Shown here one piece after another: positions 31,750 to 42,056 of a DNA stretch of 64,000 nt. This DNA comes from Amborella trichopoda (lineage: Eukaryota > Streptophyta > Magnoliopsida > Amborellales > Amborellaceae), in the NCBI RefSeq assembly GCF_000471905.2, contig NW_006494916.1, positions 1,409,675-1,473,674 on the forward strand, given 5' to 3'. Below the pieces are notes generated by a model that was not told where the DNA came from, ran no database searches, and was given only the letters and a program-made list of their open reading frames with translations. A program made the position numbers and the translations under genes. Positions within the stretch are counted from its first letter, which is position 1. Every line of letters begins with the position of its first letter.

Positions 31750-32001
31750 TCAATAGAAAAGAGCCATTAATTCTGCACCATTTGCAATTTTGTCTCCCAA
31801 TGGGCCTGCATAGGAAAAGATAACAGCTCCATTCCAATCCGTCACCACTCCTCCAAAGCTAGCAGGACCCGTATTTCCTAAAAAGCTCTCATCAAAATTA
31901 AGTTTAAAAACCCCAACCGAACGAGTTATCCATCTCTCTTGAGGCCTGCATTTAGAAGGCCTCATATGGAAAATATTTGTTAAATTTCTGCTAACATCCA
32001 C
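31750..32001 (-). pseudogene. LINE-A RNase H domain
   Basis: VGVFKLNFDESFLGNTG, PASFGGVVTDWNGAVIF and GAELMALFY are the N-terminal half of the plant-type RNase H that closes many L1 LINEs (D...G.GG....G...E..A). The remainder is broken. Confidence 0.75.
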
Positions 32002-32239
32002 TTAAAGAATATCTTTCCCCTCTTTTGTGATAGAACATGAAAGCCCAGTGGAATGCAAAATTTTCTCCATAATGCTTTCCATAAACAAACAAATGCTATC
32101 AAACCCTCTTACATTTCTCTCCTTCCAAACTTCCCAAAGAATCAACTTTCTCGCTTTTTGCCAAATAACCACACCAATTTGTGGCAGCCAAGAAACTACT
32201 AAATTTGAAATAATCCCTTTAACTGCTACAAGCATAACC

Positions 32240-32570
32240 ATGGCACTTCCAAACTAGAACCAATGCCAAATTTTAAGCGTAAAAGAGCAATGCACGAAAA
32301 GATGACCTCCTGTTTCAGCATCATTTTTGCATAATAAGATCTTTCCTCTTTTGATAATGTTACAATAAGAACCTTATCTTGCACTGCCAACCACAAGAAG
32401 GCTTGAATCTTAATCGATACGGGTCATTTCCAAACAATAGCAATTTCTAGCATAGACCACCTCCAGTGATCATGGAAAAGCAAATTATACATAGACTTTA
32501 CCGAAAACAGTCCATCTGAAGCAAGCTCCCAGACAACATCATCAGCTGCGTTCTGCGAAATATACACCTC
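32240..32570 (-). pseudogene. LINE-A zf-RVT region
   Basis: Minus-strand text such as DDVVWELASDGLFSVKSMYN and FLWLAVQDKVL matches the zinc-binding reverse transcriptase region ('W....G.FSV+S.Y.LL' and 'FLW....+.+'). The Cys/His cluster is incomplete. Confidence 0.6.
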
Positions 32571-32945
32571 TTGCATGAGAGCTACCAAACGAACAAATTC
32601 CTAAAAAACCTAGTCGGAAATTCTATTATAGGGGAGGATAATATTCCAAATAACCTGGTTACCTCTGATTTAAAAAATATTAGAAGTAACGACATCAGGA
32701 TTATCCATACGCTGAAAAACCAAAGGGAAAACATATTTCAGAGGGGAATTACCTAACCATTAATGCTGTCAAAAAGAAATATTACAACCATCCCCAATAT
32801 TCCACCTAATATCCTTATGGATCAAAGGTTTACATGAGTTAATAGATCTCCAGCAATGAGACATCCCCCTTGTACCATTTCTTAGTCCAGCCCGCATATA
32901 AAATCCGTCTTCTTCATATTTAGCAGAAATAACTTGATACCACAA

Positions 32946-34251
32946 CTAGTCTTTGAAGTTTAAGCTTCTCCACCACCATTTACACAACAAAGCCTGATTA
33001 ACCAATCCAATTTTCTTTATACCCAAATTACCTTCCTTTCTAAGAGTACACACCATGTCCCAACGGAGAAGGTGATATTTTTTGGAATTATCAAAAGGCC
33101 CCCAAAGGACGTTGGCTTCAATTTTCTTGGTAACCCAAGGAAGAATATGTAGTAAAGACATTTGATAAATTGGCAAATTTGATAAGCAAGCTAAGGTAAA
33201 CCCCCCACCCAAAAAGAGATATTTATACTTCCACAAATCAAGCTTAACTTGCATTCTTTGAATCACTTTATCCAAAACAGCCATAGGTAAGCATCCATCT
33301 GAAATTGGCACCCTCAAGTACAAAATAGGGAAAACTTCTACCTTCCATTCCAGTACCCCTGCAATAGCACGGATCAAAGAGTCATAACAATTAATACCAA
33401 TTGCTGCAGATTTTTCAAAGTTAACCTTAAACCCCAAGGCCACTTCACTGCATTACAAGAAAGTAGCAGTATTTTCAATTTGGTCACAATTAGCCTTACA
33501 AAAAAACAGTGTATCATCAGCGTATTGTAAGTGCGATATACACGAACCATTATTAGGCATAATAAATCCTCTAAAGTGCCCTTTTGCTTCAACGTTTTGA
33601 ACAAAATGGCTAAACCACTCAGCATAAATGGTGTACAAGAAAGGAGACAATGGATCACCTTAGACTCGAAAGAAACCAGAAAGGCATCATTTGAAAAGAA
33701 TAGAAAAATGTGCAGAGGATAAGCACCCATACATCCAACTTCTCCATTTGTCATCAAATCCCATATTCTTCATAATTTCAAGAAGGATATTCCACTCAAC
33801 CCTATCATAAGCTTTTTCCATATTCAATTTGATTATGACCTCGGCAATACTACCTAGAGATCTCGAATAAATGCACTCTTGTGCAACAAAAACACTATCG
33901 ATAATCATCCTATCCTTGATAAAAGCAGACTGGGACCCAGTGATAACCTCGGTAAATGCATTTTAGGTCTTTCAGCCAGGACCTTAGAGATAATTTTGTA
34001 AAGGCTCGAGAGAAGGCTAATGGGTCTCATATCACTAAGGCTCCCAATAAAGGACTTTTTGAGGATAAGGGCGATAAAAATGGAGTTAACGCCTTTGAAG
34101 AGTTCACCACTATGCAAAAACCACACACCATTTCCAGCAATTTCGATGAGACCAAATTCCAGAATTTGTGGAAAAAGAGAAGTGGAAAACTGTTAGGTCC
34201 AAGTGCCTTATCCAAAAAAAGCCCAAAAACTATTTTTTTTAATTCTTCCAA
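32946..34251 (-). pseudogene. LINE-A reverse transcriptase
   Basis: In order on the minus strand: FGLFLDKALGPNSFPLLFF; SLSDMRPISLLSSLYKIISK; IIKLNMEKAYDRVEWNIL; catalytic YADD in SHLQYADDTLFFC (33513-33524); LKVNFEKS-type block at 33374-33443; and GGGFTLACLSNLPIYQMSL. These are the palm, catalytic and thumb blocks of L1 RT. At least two frameshifts split it into pieces, though the YADD catalytic motif is intact. Confidence 0.85.
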
Positions 34252-35003
34252 AGAGACATCCCTCTCAAGTAGTACTAATGAATCAACTTAAAGACATCTA
34301 ATGCCCACTCTAGATAACCGGGGTGTGACCATTACCTCAGCGGTGAAAGCTTTTTTGAAGTGACTAATGACTGCATTAGACATTCCATCCCCATCATCAA
34401 GGTCAATTCTATTAATAATAAGCCCAGAAACATCATTCTGACATCTCCGAGCATTAACAGTGACATGAAAGATTTAGTATTTAAATCCCCTTCCTGGATA
34501 TGTGCTTCTAATACACCTCTTCTATCCTACGGAGTTCATGAAGCTCATTAATTTTGGAGCTCCTAACTAAAACCAGTTCCTTAAACAAAACTCCAGAATT
34601 TTGGACTCTAGAGTCCACCTCTGTTAAATAATTGAGCACCTCCTCAATTTTCTTTTCACATTCACTCCTCTATCGATCTTTCAAGCAATGAGTTTATGTT
34701 TCATACTTTAGAGCTTTTTGTGAAGTTGAAAGTCCATAGAACCAATAGAAATTGAATTTTCTGAGACACTTTTGATAAGGTCGGACACTTCCTTCTCTGC
34801 CAACCAACTGGCCTCAAACCTAAAAGGTTTAGGACATGCAGTAAGAACTTTAGTGTACAGAAGAATGGGAGTGTGATCAGTGGAGAGCCTGAGTAAAGCA
34901 TTGACTGAAGCCATGGGGAACAATTCAGACCATTCCCCAGATACCAAAAATATGTCTTGCTTAAGCATCGATAAGTTTAAGGAGCTACCATTAGACCCCG
35001 TAA
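34252..35003 (-). pseudogene. LINE-A endonuclease end and linker
   Basis: SGEWSELFPMASVNALLRL and STDHTPILLYTK match the C-terminal end of the L1 apurinic-type endonuclease (the SDHTPI motif). The linker between EN and RT follows. The 5' end of the element lies within this domain. Confidence 0.7.
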
Positions 35004-35175
35004 ATTTCGTACCCAAGTTTCTCACTCCTAGTTACTTTCTAAATTCTTCTACTTACTTTCCCATGAATTTAACTCTCTCCCCATTAAAGCAATGCTACTG
35101 CTTTGAAGGCTTGCCATTTTAGCGCATTAAATTGGTGAGATTCTTTATGATATTTCGTTTTAAGGTATTTAAGAA
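35004..35175 (+). repeat. repeat R, copy 2, right part
   Basis: Resumes repeat R after LINE-A: TTTCTCACTCCTAGTTACTT and GAAGGCTTGCCATTTTAGCG match 22775-22900. Confidence 0.55.
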
Positions 35176-35195
35176 CTAATTTACCCACTTTATTA

Positions 35196-35220
35196 TTATT
35201 ATTATTATTATTCATTTTAG
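35196..35220. repeat. (TTA)n microsatellite
   Basis: About eight TTA units, TTATTATTATTATTATTATT and continuing. Confidence 0.85.
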
Positions 35221-35299
35221 CAACTCAGTACGAAGGGATTCTTCACCCGTAGTAAGAATAGAACTCAAAACATCATGTTGTTGTTAAAATTATGAATCC

Positions 35300-35520
35300 T
35301 CCATAGAAATCTGTGTATATCGATTTTTCATAAAGATTATACAAAGTACCGTATAAATATATGGCTAATCAGTTATTGATGACTAACTAATCTAGTTTTT
35401 ATCAAGAAAGATATCTACATCAAACTAACTAATCTAGTATTTATCAAGAGAGACATCTACATTACATACAAGATAAATTAAAATTAGTTTAAAAACTATC
35501 CTTAACTATCTCTACAGTTG
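35300..35520. repeat. LTR-like sequence, diverged copy 3
   Basis: Contains GTATATCGATTTTTCATAAA, ACAAAGTACCGTATAAATATA and two direct copies of AACTAATCTAGT(T/A)TTTATCAAGA(A/G)AGA(T/C)ATCTACAT. It resembles the LTR-like pieces at 18490 and 21815 in order and spacing, at lower similarity. Confidence 0.35.
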
Positions 35521-35673
35521 TAACACATCGTCACCTTAGCCACCTAGCATTGAGCCCATTCCTAATTTGCAAGGTTCACCCTTATGCACATCGAGGTGCG
35601 TACAAATACAATCTTGAAACCTTGTGTGAATAAAAAAAAGAAGGTCTTCTCACCGTTCTTCTCTTTCTTTAAA

Positions 35674-36048
35674 GGATGCAGTTGGCATACGGATGCATCC
35701 GTAGCTGTAGAAGTAAGGTACACCTTCAAATTTTATCATGGTATATAATTTTGATGTAAAATGTTCTTAGGATTATCTCAAAATCTATTTTTATATCTAA
35801 TTATAAAATTTAAAATTTCAAAAATGGTTAAAATCAAGGAGATCTGTAAACATATGAAAATCTTGAAAATAGACAGTATAGATAATATGTTGTAAAATGC
35901 ACTATTTTTTAGATTGAAAATCTTTTTATTTTTCATGATCATACATGTCGATGTATGAGATGATCAATCAAAGGGTTTTTCAACATTAAAACTACTTTTT
36001 TCGATAGATTTTTGAGGTGCATCTTGCATCCCTATATAAACTTTTTAT
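35674..36048 (-). mobile_element. Mutator-like MITE (GGTTGCAACC family), 375 bp
   Basis: Flanked by a perfect 9-bp duplication TTCTTTAAA (35665-35673 and 36049-36057), extendable to 11 bp. Interior is the family in reverse orientation: TAGGATTATCTCAAAATCTA, AAAATGGTTAAAATCAAG, GAAAATCTTGAAAATAGACA, TCGATGTATGAGATGATCAA and GATTTTTGAGGTGCATCTTG. Right end is CTATATAAACTTTTTAT. The left terminus is less conserved. Confidence 0.85.
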
Positions 36049-36057
36049 TTCTTTAAA

Positions 36058-36522
36058 GCGTCCACAACCGGCCCCCTTGGCACCCACAATTTTTCAACAA
36101 ATGAAATTTCTATGAACTGTGAAGAGTGGCTTGGTCCACTGAGCACTCATCCCAGCCCATTAAACCAACTCCCACCCAAAAGAAAGAAAAAGGAGAACAT
36201 CGAGAAGGACATATCTGGCGTACTCGAGGAAATAATTTGACTTTGGCACCACATTCTTTCAAAGGGTTTCCACTCTTTTTCTCACATTCTCTGCCACATA
36301 TAATGCCCATCCACAAGCGTGGGAATCGGGAAATGATCAATCCATAACCAAATCCGGAAGACTTTTCTTATCACAACCATTTGGATTCAATCCGTAAAAA
36401 GACTTTTCTTATCACAACTATTTAGAGTCGAATCATGTCCTACCATTATATTCTATTATGCACCATTCCCTTGATAGAATACAATATTAAATAATTTGTA
36501 AAAATCATGTGAATTTTGATAA
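36058..36522. other. no recognised gene
   Basis: Spacer between MITEs. Complementary short frames at 36110-36340 (minus) and 36126-36347 (plus) have no recognisable motif. TTTTCTTATCACAAC(C/T)ATTT occurs twice (36364 and 36405). Confidence 0.45.
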
Positions 36523-36897
36523 GGGAAAATTTTATATAGAACCGAGGCTCTAAACAATCAAAGTAGAACCTACCTCAAAAATTTCACTAGAAGAGATTGT
36601 TTTGATGCACAAATATCCTCAAATTGATCATCTCGACATCAAAATGTATGGACATGAGAAAATAGCTTATTTTGTAATGCATTTTTGGAATGTCAAATTT
36701 TAATATTTGATTTTCAAATTTTCATACATCTGTTGATCTACACTATTATTGAAGCTTTAAACTTTATAAATAAATATAGTAATATATTTTAACGCTATCA
36801 CAAAGATTTCCAGTGTTGCAACCACATTTCTTGACACTATTTGAAGGTAGGCTCTAATTTGATTGTTTAGAGCTTAAGCTCTACACAAGACTTGCCC
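36523..36897 (+). mobile_element. Mutator-like MITE, GAGCC-TIR subfamily (tandem copy 1)
   Basis: Ends GGGAAAATTTTATATAGAACC and CTACACAAGACTTGCCC. TIR inner part is GAGGCTCTAAACAATCAAA / TTTGATTGTTTAGAGCTTAAG. Flanking 9-mers TTTTGATAA (36514-36522) and TTTTGAGAA (36898-36906) match at 8 of 9. The interior contains ATTGATCATCTCGACATCAA shared with the GGTTGCAACC subfamily. Confidence 0.85.
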
Positions 36898-36907
36898 TTT
36901 TGAGAAT

Positions 36908-37305
36908 GGAAAAAGTTTATAATAAAACGGAAGCTCTAAACTATCAAATTAGAGCCCACCTCAAAATTTTCACTAGAAAAAGTTGCTTTCATACTCAAAT
37001 ATCCTCAAATTGATCATCTCGACATCAAGAGGCACAGACATGAGAATAAATAAATAAATTTCAAATTTTGGAAATTTAGCATCCTATAACGCATTTTTAG
37101 ACTATCAATTTTCAAGATTTTCAAGTTTTCATAGATCTGTTCAATCTACACTATTTTTGAAGTGTTAAATTTTATAATTAAATATAAAACTATATTTTAA
37201 GGCTATCACATAAATTTCCAGTATTGAAACCGCATTTCTCGATACTAATTGAAGGTTGGCTTTACTTTGACTGTTTTGAGCCTATTCTCTACACCGAACG
37301 CACCC
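36908..37305 (+). mobile_element. Mutator-like MITE, GAGCC-TIR subfamily (tandem copy 2)
   Basis: Starts GGAAAAAGTTTATAATAAAAC and ends CTACACCGAACGCACCC. Flanking 9-mers TTTGAGAAT (36899-36907) and TTTGATAAT (37306-37314) match at 8 of 9. Same orientation as copy 1 and separated from it by only ten bases. Interior blocks match copy 1 in order. Confidence 0.85.
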
Positions 37306-37314
37306 TTTGATAAT

Positions 37315-37862
37315 TGCCTTAAAACATAAAATAAAATAAAAAATAGGGAAAGAAGCTCTCATGTAAGAAACAAATCGCCCTCATATTCTCAAATTCTTTT
37401 TCCATTTTTTTTCCTTTTCTATCTATACAAGAATCAGCAACTAAAAAAAATATAAATATACCATGCTCAAAAGGAAACCTATTGGACGGTGGAGATTGGA
37501 TCCTATCACCGAACTCCCACCACAGTGCAATCTCTACCGTTCAAAATTGACCCGAGGGACGCTACAATATGCTCCCCAGCGATTCGCACCATAAGATTCC
37601 TCAAACAAATCAAAATGCAAGCCAACCAATATTTCCATTAATTATTGTTTCTAACGCACCCCCCAGGACCAATAGGAAAGTTCCAAATCAATGTGTCAAA
37701 ATAAAAAAGGAAAAAAAATACCCAAAAAAAAAAAAAGGAAAGGTCGAATAAAATAAAATAATGGGTGGGGTAGAAAAAATAAAAAAATGGGGTTACTTTG
37801 GTACCATTAACGGTCGCGATCTCTCTCATATCCACGCGGCGAATTCCCGAGAGCCCTACCCG
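37315..37862. other. intergenic; downstream region of the kinase-like gene
   Basis: AT-rich with A-runs (37695-37790). The part next to 37863 should contain the 3' UTR of the minus-strand kinase-like gene. I see no convincing AATAAA on that strand. Confidence 0.4.
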
Positions 37863-39122
37863 CTAACGCGGTGCGAAACTCGACGTAAACCCCGGCGGCG
37901 CCTTCATCTTGTCCGTCCATTTGTTCGACCGCAGATAATACTCAGAGAGCTTACCCGCCACGTGGCGCATATCCGGCCGTCGGTCGGCCTCATCATCGAC
38001 GCAAGCCAGCGCCAACCTCGTCACTTTCTCGGCGATTTGAACGGGAAAAGAGTCCCTCAATCTCCGGTCGATCCATCGCCGGATTTTTCCATCTTCCGGT
38101 GACGCCACTGCCTCTCTCGCGGTATCAAGAAGCGAAACTCGCCGGAAAATTTCGTTTGAGGCGACTTTTTCGGTCTTTCCGTACACGTATTTGACTGGTT
38201 CTTCGCCGGAAAAAATCTCGAGCAAAATCACGCCAAAAGCAAAGACGTCGGCTTTTTGACCTATGTTTCCTCCTGATAAAGATTCTGGCGCCATGTAGCC
38301 CTTTGTTCCATTGATCCTCACGCTCTTCGATCGACTTAGGGTTAGGGTTTGTTCGGTTTCTTCCTCTGTGATTTCGCCAGAATCTGACGATTTGGCCGGA
38401 ATTTTGTGCCGGATAAGTTCCCCGGTGATTTCAGTGGTTCCGAAGTGGGCGATCTTTGCCTTGAATGAGGGCTCTGTTACCAAAATGCTTGTGCTTTTGA
38501 TGTGGTTATGGACATGATGGAAGCCTGTGTCATGGTGAATGTACTCGAGACCTTGAGCTACATCTATGGCGACCTGCATTCTAGACATCCATGTTGAGAG
38601 GGGAGAGAAGTTAGGGTTTTTAGGGTTTCTGAGACAATCTGCTAGGTTAGCGCCATGGATGTATTCGTATACCAGGTATATGTGTTCGCCTGAAAATGAA
38701 GCGCCTAAAAGCTTGATCAAGCTCCCATGGTGAGTGCTGCATATTGATTTGAGTTTTTCCCTGAATTCTTCGCGTGAGATCTTGCATTTCCTTTGTATTA
38801 CCACCGTGTCTCTGTTTCTTAGAGAACATCTCCATGCGGTCGAGTGCCCCAACCTTTTGGCCAAGAAATTGTTTGTGGCTCTGCAAATCTCTGTGAAAGA
38901 GTAAATATTAGGGTTTTCAGGGAGTGAATCGCGAAGACTGGCTAAGGAAGTGTTGCTCGAGGTCGAAGTTTTCGAGTCTCTGTAACTCGAGCTTGTTGTG
39001 GTGGTGTTGGTGGTGAAATCAGTGCTTTGGCTAGGGTTTGAAGTTCTACCAGAGAATCGAGTGGTTCGAGATTTCGGCCGTGATCTCGGCGTTAGAACGT
39101 CCTCTTTTTTCGTTCCACACAT
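37863..39122 (-). CDS. kinase-fold protein (probable pseudokinase)
   Basis: A single 419-codon intronless frame. Residues 1-65 are Ser/Thr-rich and probably disordered, with no signal peptide or membrane segment, so the product should be soluble. LPENPNIYSFTEICRATNNF (67-86) is the typical lead-in of plant receptor-like cytoplasmic kinases, and the kinase fold spans about 88-395. Conserved landmarks are LVYEYIHGANL (150-160), GYMAPES (275-281), and QKADVFAFGVILLEIFSGEEP (289-309). The catalytic residues are lost: HRD is HNH (205-207, Asp to His), DFG is HFG (226-228, Asp to His), the Gly-loop is not conserved, and the VAIK Lys position reads VVIQ. This resembles the small plant family annotated 'LysM-domain receptor-like kinase 3-like' (Arabidopsis At3g57120 type, from memory) without a LysM ectodomain. 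A scaffold or regulatory role is inference. The start chosen is the first ATG of the frame. Confidence 0.88.
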   Translation of the reverse strand: MCGTKKEDVLTPRSRPKSRTTRFSGRTSNPSQSTDFTTNTTTTSSSYRDSKTSTSSNTSLASLRDSLPENPNIYSFTEICRATNNFLAKRLGHSTAWRCSLRNRDTVVIQRKCKISREEFREKLKSICSTHHGSLIKLLGASFSGEHIYLVYEYIHGANLADCLRNPKNPNFSPLSTWMSRMQVAIDVAQGLEYIHHDTGFHHVHNHIKSTSILVTEPSFKAKIAHFGTTEITGELIRHKIPAKSSDSGEITEEETEQTLTLSRSKSVRINGTKGYMAPESLSGGNIGQKADVFAFGVILLEIFSGEEPVKYVYGKTEKVASNEIFRRVSLLDTAREAVASPEDGKIRRWIDRRLRDSFPVQIAEKVTRLALACVDDEADRRPDMRHVAGKLSEYYLRSNKWTDKMKAPPGFTSSFAPR

Positions 39123-39660
39123 GGAAATGGAGAACCCTTGACCCTAAGATCTAGGGGGCTCGGAGCATATTGACGGCATCCTCTGGTTTCCCAGAACTGG
39201 AAAATCTATAGGTTCTCAAATATGCCGCCGGAAAATCCACGCTTCTCAGATTAATTCGCCGGAAATTTCAGCTGTACGAATTCTCCTTTTGCTTCTTCGC
39301 TCCAAAACTGGAACCGAGAAACACTAAGCCCTTGACGTTTACGAGTACCCTGAACAAATCGTCTGGTTTTTCCGTAATACACCCTGAGAAAGTGGTTCTC
39401 GACAATTTCGCCACAAAATTTCACCGGGAAACCTTCTGATTCTCCTCAATTTTGCAGGAAATCCTCGTCTCTTACACTGGAAATGGAGAAAGGCTAACTG
39501 AAACTCAGCAGCGCACCGTTGCTAACAGTATAACAAAAGGCCATAGCTATCATCTGGTTTGGCCTGAATAACGCAGAAAAATTCCACAATTTTGCGGCGA
39601 ATTAGCAGGGAATATTAGCTGTCTCGCCGGAAAACGTGCCGGTGATTAGCTAAGGACGTC
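39123..39660 (-). promoter_or_regulatory. 5' region of the kinase-like gene: three diverged ~185-bp repeats
   Basis: Three imperfect direct repeats begin near 39118, 39300 and 39478. Each has CTGGAA(AT)GGAGAA-like text, then (A/G)TC.TCTGG TTT(C/T)(C/G)CC-like text (CTGGTTT at 39183, 39363 and 39554), then G..GAAAA..CCAC and TTCGCCG-type text. They lie immediately upstream of the ATG, where 5' UTR and core promoter are expected. No obvious TATA box is seen. Confidence 0.5.
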
Positions 39661-39839
39661 ACTCGCGCCGGAATATTTCGCCGGGGCAATGCGGTGATTA
39701 TGGATAGGGGCTTTACAGGACCACCGCCTCGTAAAAAATTACTAGCGAGACGGTCACAGAAAAGTGTTGGCCATTTCCTGGTTTTAAAACCCTTGATTAC
39801 TTTCCTAATATCGAGTTCGCCCTTCATGAGAAATTTTGT

Positions 39840-40385
39840 TGGGGCCTGAACTCAAAAAGTTTATTGCGTGTTAGGAAAGGGTATAGGCCCATGATCGCTT
39901 GAAAATCATGTTTAACTCTAATGAAATTTAAATATTTTTTTTAAGTCTAATTATGACATTTAAAATTTAAAAAACATTGTAGATCTAACAAATCTATTAA
40001 TACTTGAAAATTGTGAAAATAGACTGTCTAGATAAATTTTTACACGGCGCATTATTTTTTGGACTTGAGATTTTTTTTCTTCATATTTATACATCTTGAA
40101 GTCTAGACGATCAATTAGAAGGTTTTTAAATTCAGAGATGATTAATTCAAAGGCTTACGAATTTTAATCACTATTTTCTATTGGATTTTTGAGGTGCACT
40201 TTAAATTTTGTTGTGAAGATGTAGTTCTATTGGTCAACTTACAATGTCCGGATAATTTATATTCAACCTAATTATGAAATTTAAAATTTCAAAAAACAGT
40301 GCAAATTTAGTCGATCTAAAAATACCTATAAATTTTAAAAATAGACAATCTTAATAACTTGTTACAAGATTCACATTGGATGTCA
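39840..40385 (-). mobile_element. diverged MITE-family sequence (one copy and a partial second)
   Basis: 39840-40240 follows the reverse-orientation GGTTGCAACC family: TCTAATTATGACATTTAAAA, ACTTGAAAATTGTGAAAATAG, ACATCTTGAAGTCTAGACGA and GGATTTTTGAGGTGCACTTT. 40255-40380 repeats the first part (CTAATTATGAAATTTAAAAT, AAAAATAGACAATCT). Termini and target duplication are unclear. Confidence 0.5.
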
Positions 40386-41318
40386 AGCACCATAAGGTCT
40401 TTGTGAGCTAAACCTTTTGTCTCGATTTTGCGAATCTTAGAGAAGACTTTTCAAACATAATTAGGTTAAAACAATTGTATTTCTAGCTACTCTTTTTGCT
40501 AATTTGTTATATAAACTTATATTGTTGTTTTAATACAAGATTCCAATTTTCCTTAAATTTGTAATAATTTTTCCTTTTTCTTTATGGAAGCAATCATTTT
40601 CACTCGATTTATAGCATGTGCTTTTCTTGTAAGTTGCGATGCACTTTTATTCTTCAAGCAACTGCACAAAGTACGAAGAAAATATCCGAAATGGTTACAA
40701 AAAAAAGTATCATATCTCACGATCTTAAAATATGCTTGCCAAAATTTCAGAAATAAAGAAAATTTTTAATATTTGCAAGTTGTGTTTTGAAAGCAAATAT
40801 GGGCCGACTCTTATTGCATATCTTTTCTATATTTGTTGCGATTTAACATGAAAATTTGAATAGGTCTGTAACAGTACCACAATAAAAATGATAGGTTTGT
40901 GGTAGTGCCAAATCCTCGACCGCCTGAAATAAAAAATGGTGGGGAGCCTATAAGCAAAAATACTGTTTATTTTTATCCATAAATATTATTATTGACTTCA
41001 TTGCATTAGATAGGCAGATATTTAGACGCAGGGCAATAAAGAAATGTGGCATTTGGCATAGGATTTACAAGTCAAAAACGTTTTGAGAAAAAAAAAAAGG
41101 AGTTGTCTTTGTCACAGATACATTGGAAGGAGGCAGCATCATCCTTGAATATGACTTAAGTAGCGTTTTCCAATCGCACAAGCCTCGGTACATCCTTTAT
41201 TCCTTACCACGTGTTTAATAAAGTTTAAACCATTTATTCTTATCTACTTTTAAATAAGGAAAAATTTGTTGTGTGGTTCGCCCATGTTATTAATGAGAGA
41301 GATAATATCGTTTATGAA
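40386..41318. other. no recognised gene
   Basis: AT-rich. A 61-codon frame at 40584-40769 (plus) is Lys/Phe-rich with no motif, promoter or homologue I recognise, so it is not called. Confidence 0.45.
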
Positions 41319-41542
41319 ATATATAAAATGAAACTATTTATTTTTGATGAGCGGAGGTCACAATCATTATTGACCATCAGATTTGAAATCAGGTGGTTGA
41401 AGATGTGTTATTGTTTAGAAATCAAGTCTCAAATAAAAAAATCTAAATGTTGTGGCGCACTTTCATCGATTGGATTTTACATCCGGTGGTTAAAAGTAAT
41501 TGTGATATCTTTGTACCAAAAATCAATGCTCTCGTAATATAC
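41319..41542. mobile_element. MITE of the TATAATGAGACCATTTACC family (diverged copy 3)
   Basis: Left ATATATAAAATGAAACTATTTA, right TTGTACCAAAAATCAATGCT then CTCGTAATATAC. Internal GGTCACAAT..TTATTGACCATCAGATTTGA and ACATC.GGTGGTTA.AAGTAATTGTGA match the copy at 16056 (GGTCACAATTAATGTTGACC, ATAAGTAATTGTGA). Confidence 0.6.
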
Positions 41543-41683
41543 AATCGATATCATTGAACCCCTTGCGAATATTGGAATTGTGTGGCCTTTGAAGTTATTG
41601 GTGCGATTGATTTTATACTTCTCGACTCTTACGGGAGTTTATGAGCCGAAAGGGATTCAAATGACTTAGCGGGTTTTATATAA

Positions 41684-42056
41684 GGAAAATGGTTTGATAA
41701 GGTTCCAACCCTATCAAAATAAGTAAAGTCTCACTTTATAACTCATCGAAAATTATAAGTCAAGCATTAGAAAATCTTTACATCGATCATCTTGGCTTGA
41801 ACATTATGGTTGTGGAAAAAAAAAAAGAATAAAGATTTCAAGCTTTAAAAATATGGTTATTGTAACAAATTATCTAGACCATCCATCTGCAAGCTCTGTA
41901 CCATTTTTTGAGTCTCGAATTTTATTGTCAGTGTTGGAAATTGAGTAGAGAGCCATTATAGAGATTTATGTTGTTGAAAGTGTTTTTTTAGTCGAGGATT
42001 TGAGATGAGGCTATATGTTGTTTTCAAAAAGCCTGAGTCTTTTAGAAACCTCATCC
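41684..42056 (+). mobile_element. Mutator-like MITE, third subfamily, 373 bp
   Basis: Flanked by TTTATATAA (41675-41683) and TTTACATAA (42057-42065), 8 of 9 matching. Starts GGAAAATGGTTTGATAAGGTT and ends TTTTAGAAACCTCATCC. The sister copy at 54663 shares CCTATCAAAATAAGTAAAG, ACTCATCGAAAATT, ATCATCTTGGCTTGAAC-like and GTGTTGGAAATTGA-like blocks. Confidence 0.85.

Larger units (their letters stand above)
31449..35003 (-). mobile_element. LINE-A: 5'-truncated L1-type LINE
   Basis: A 3.55-kb minus-strand non-LTR element. Its 3' end carries a poly-A tract (poly-T at 31449-31455). It is flanked by ATTTTGTACCCAA (31436-31448) and ATTTCGTACCCAA (35004-35016), a 13-bp target duplication with one mismatch. 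Domains in transcription order: endonuclease C-terminal end, RT, zinc-binding zf-RVT region and RNase H. ORF1 and the endonuclease start are missing, as expected for 5' truncation during target-primed reverse transcription. LINE-B (46441-52816) is the same family. Several frameshifts make it inactive. Confidence 0.9.

Noticed and set aside
38311-38886. frames overlapping the kinase-like gene on both strands
   Set aside because: Shadows of the 419-codon frame, which alone carries the kinase motifs.
40584-40769. 61-codon plus-strand frame
   Set aside because: Short, Lys/Phe-rich by AT composition, without any supporting feature.
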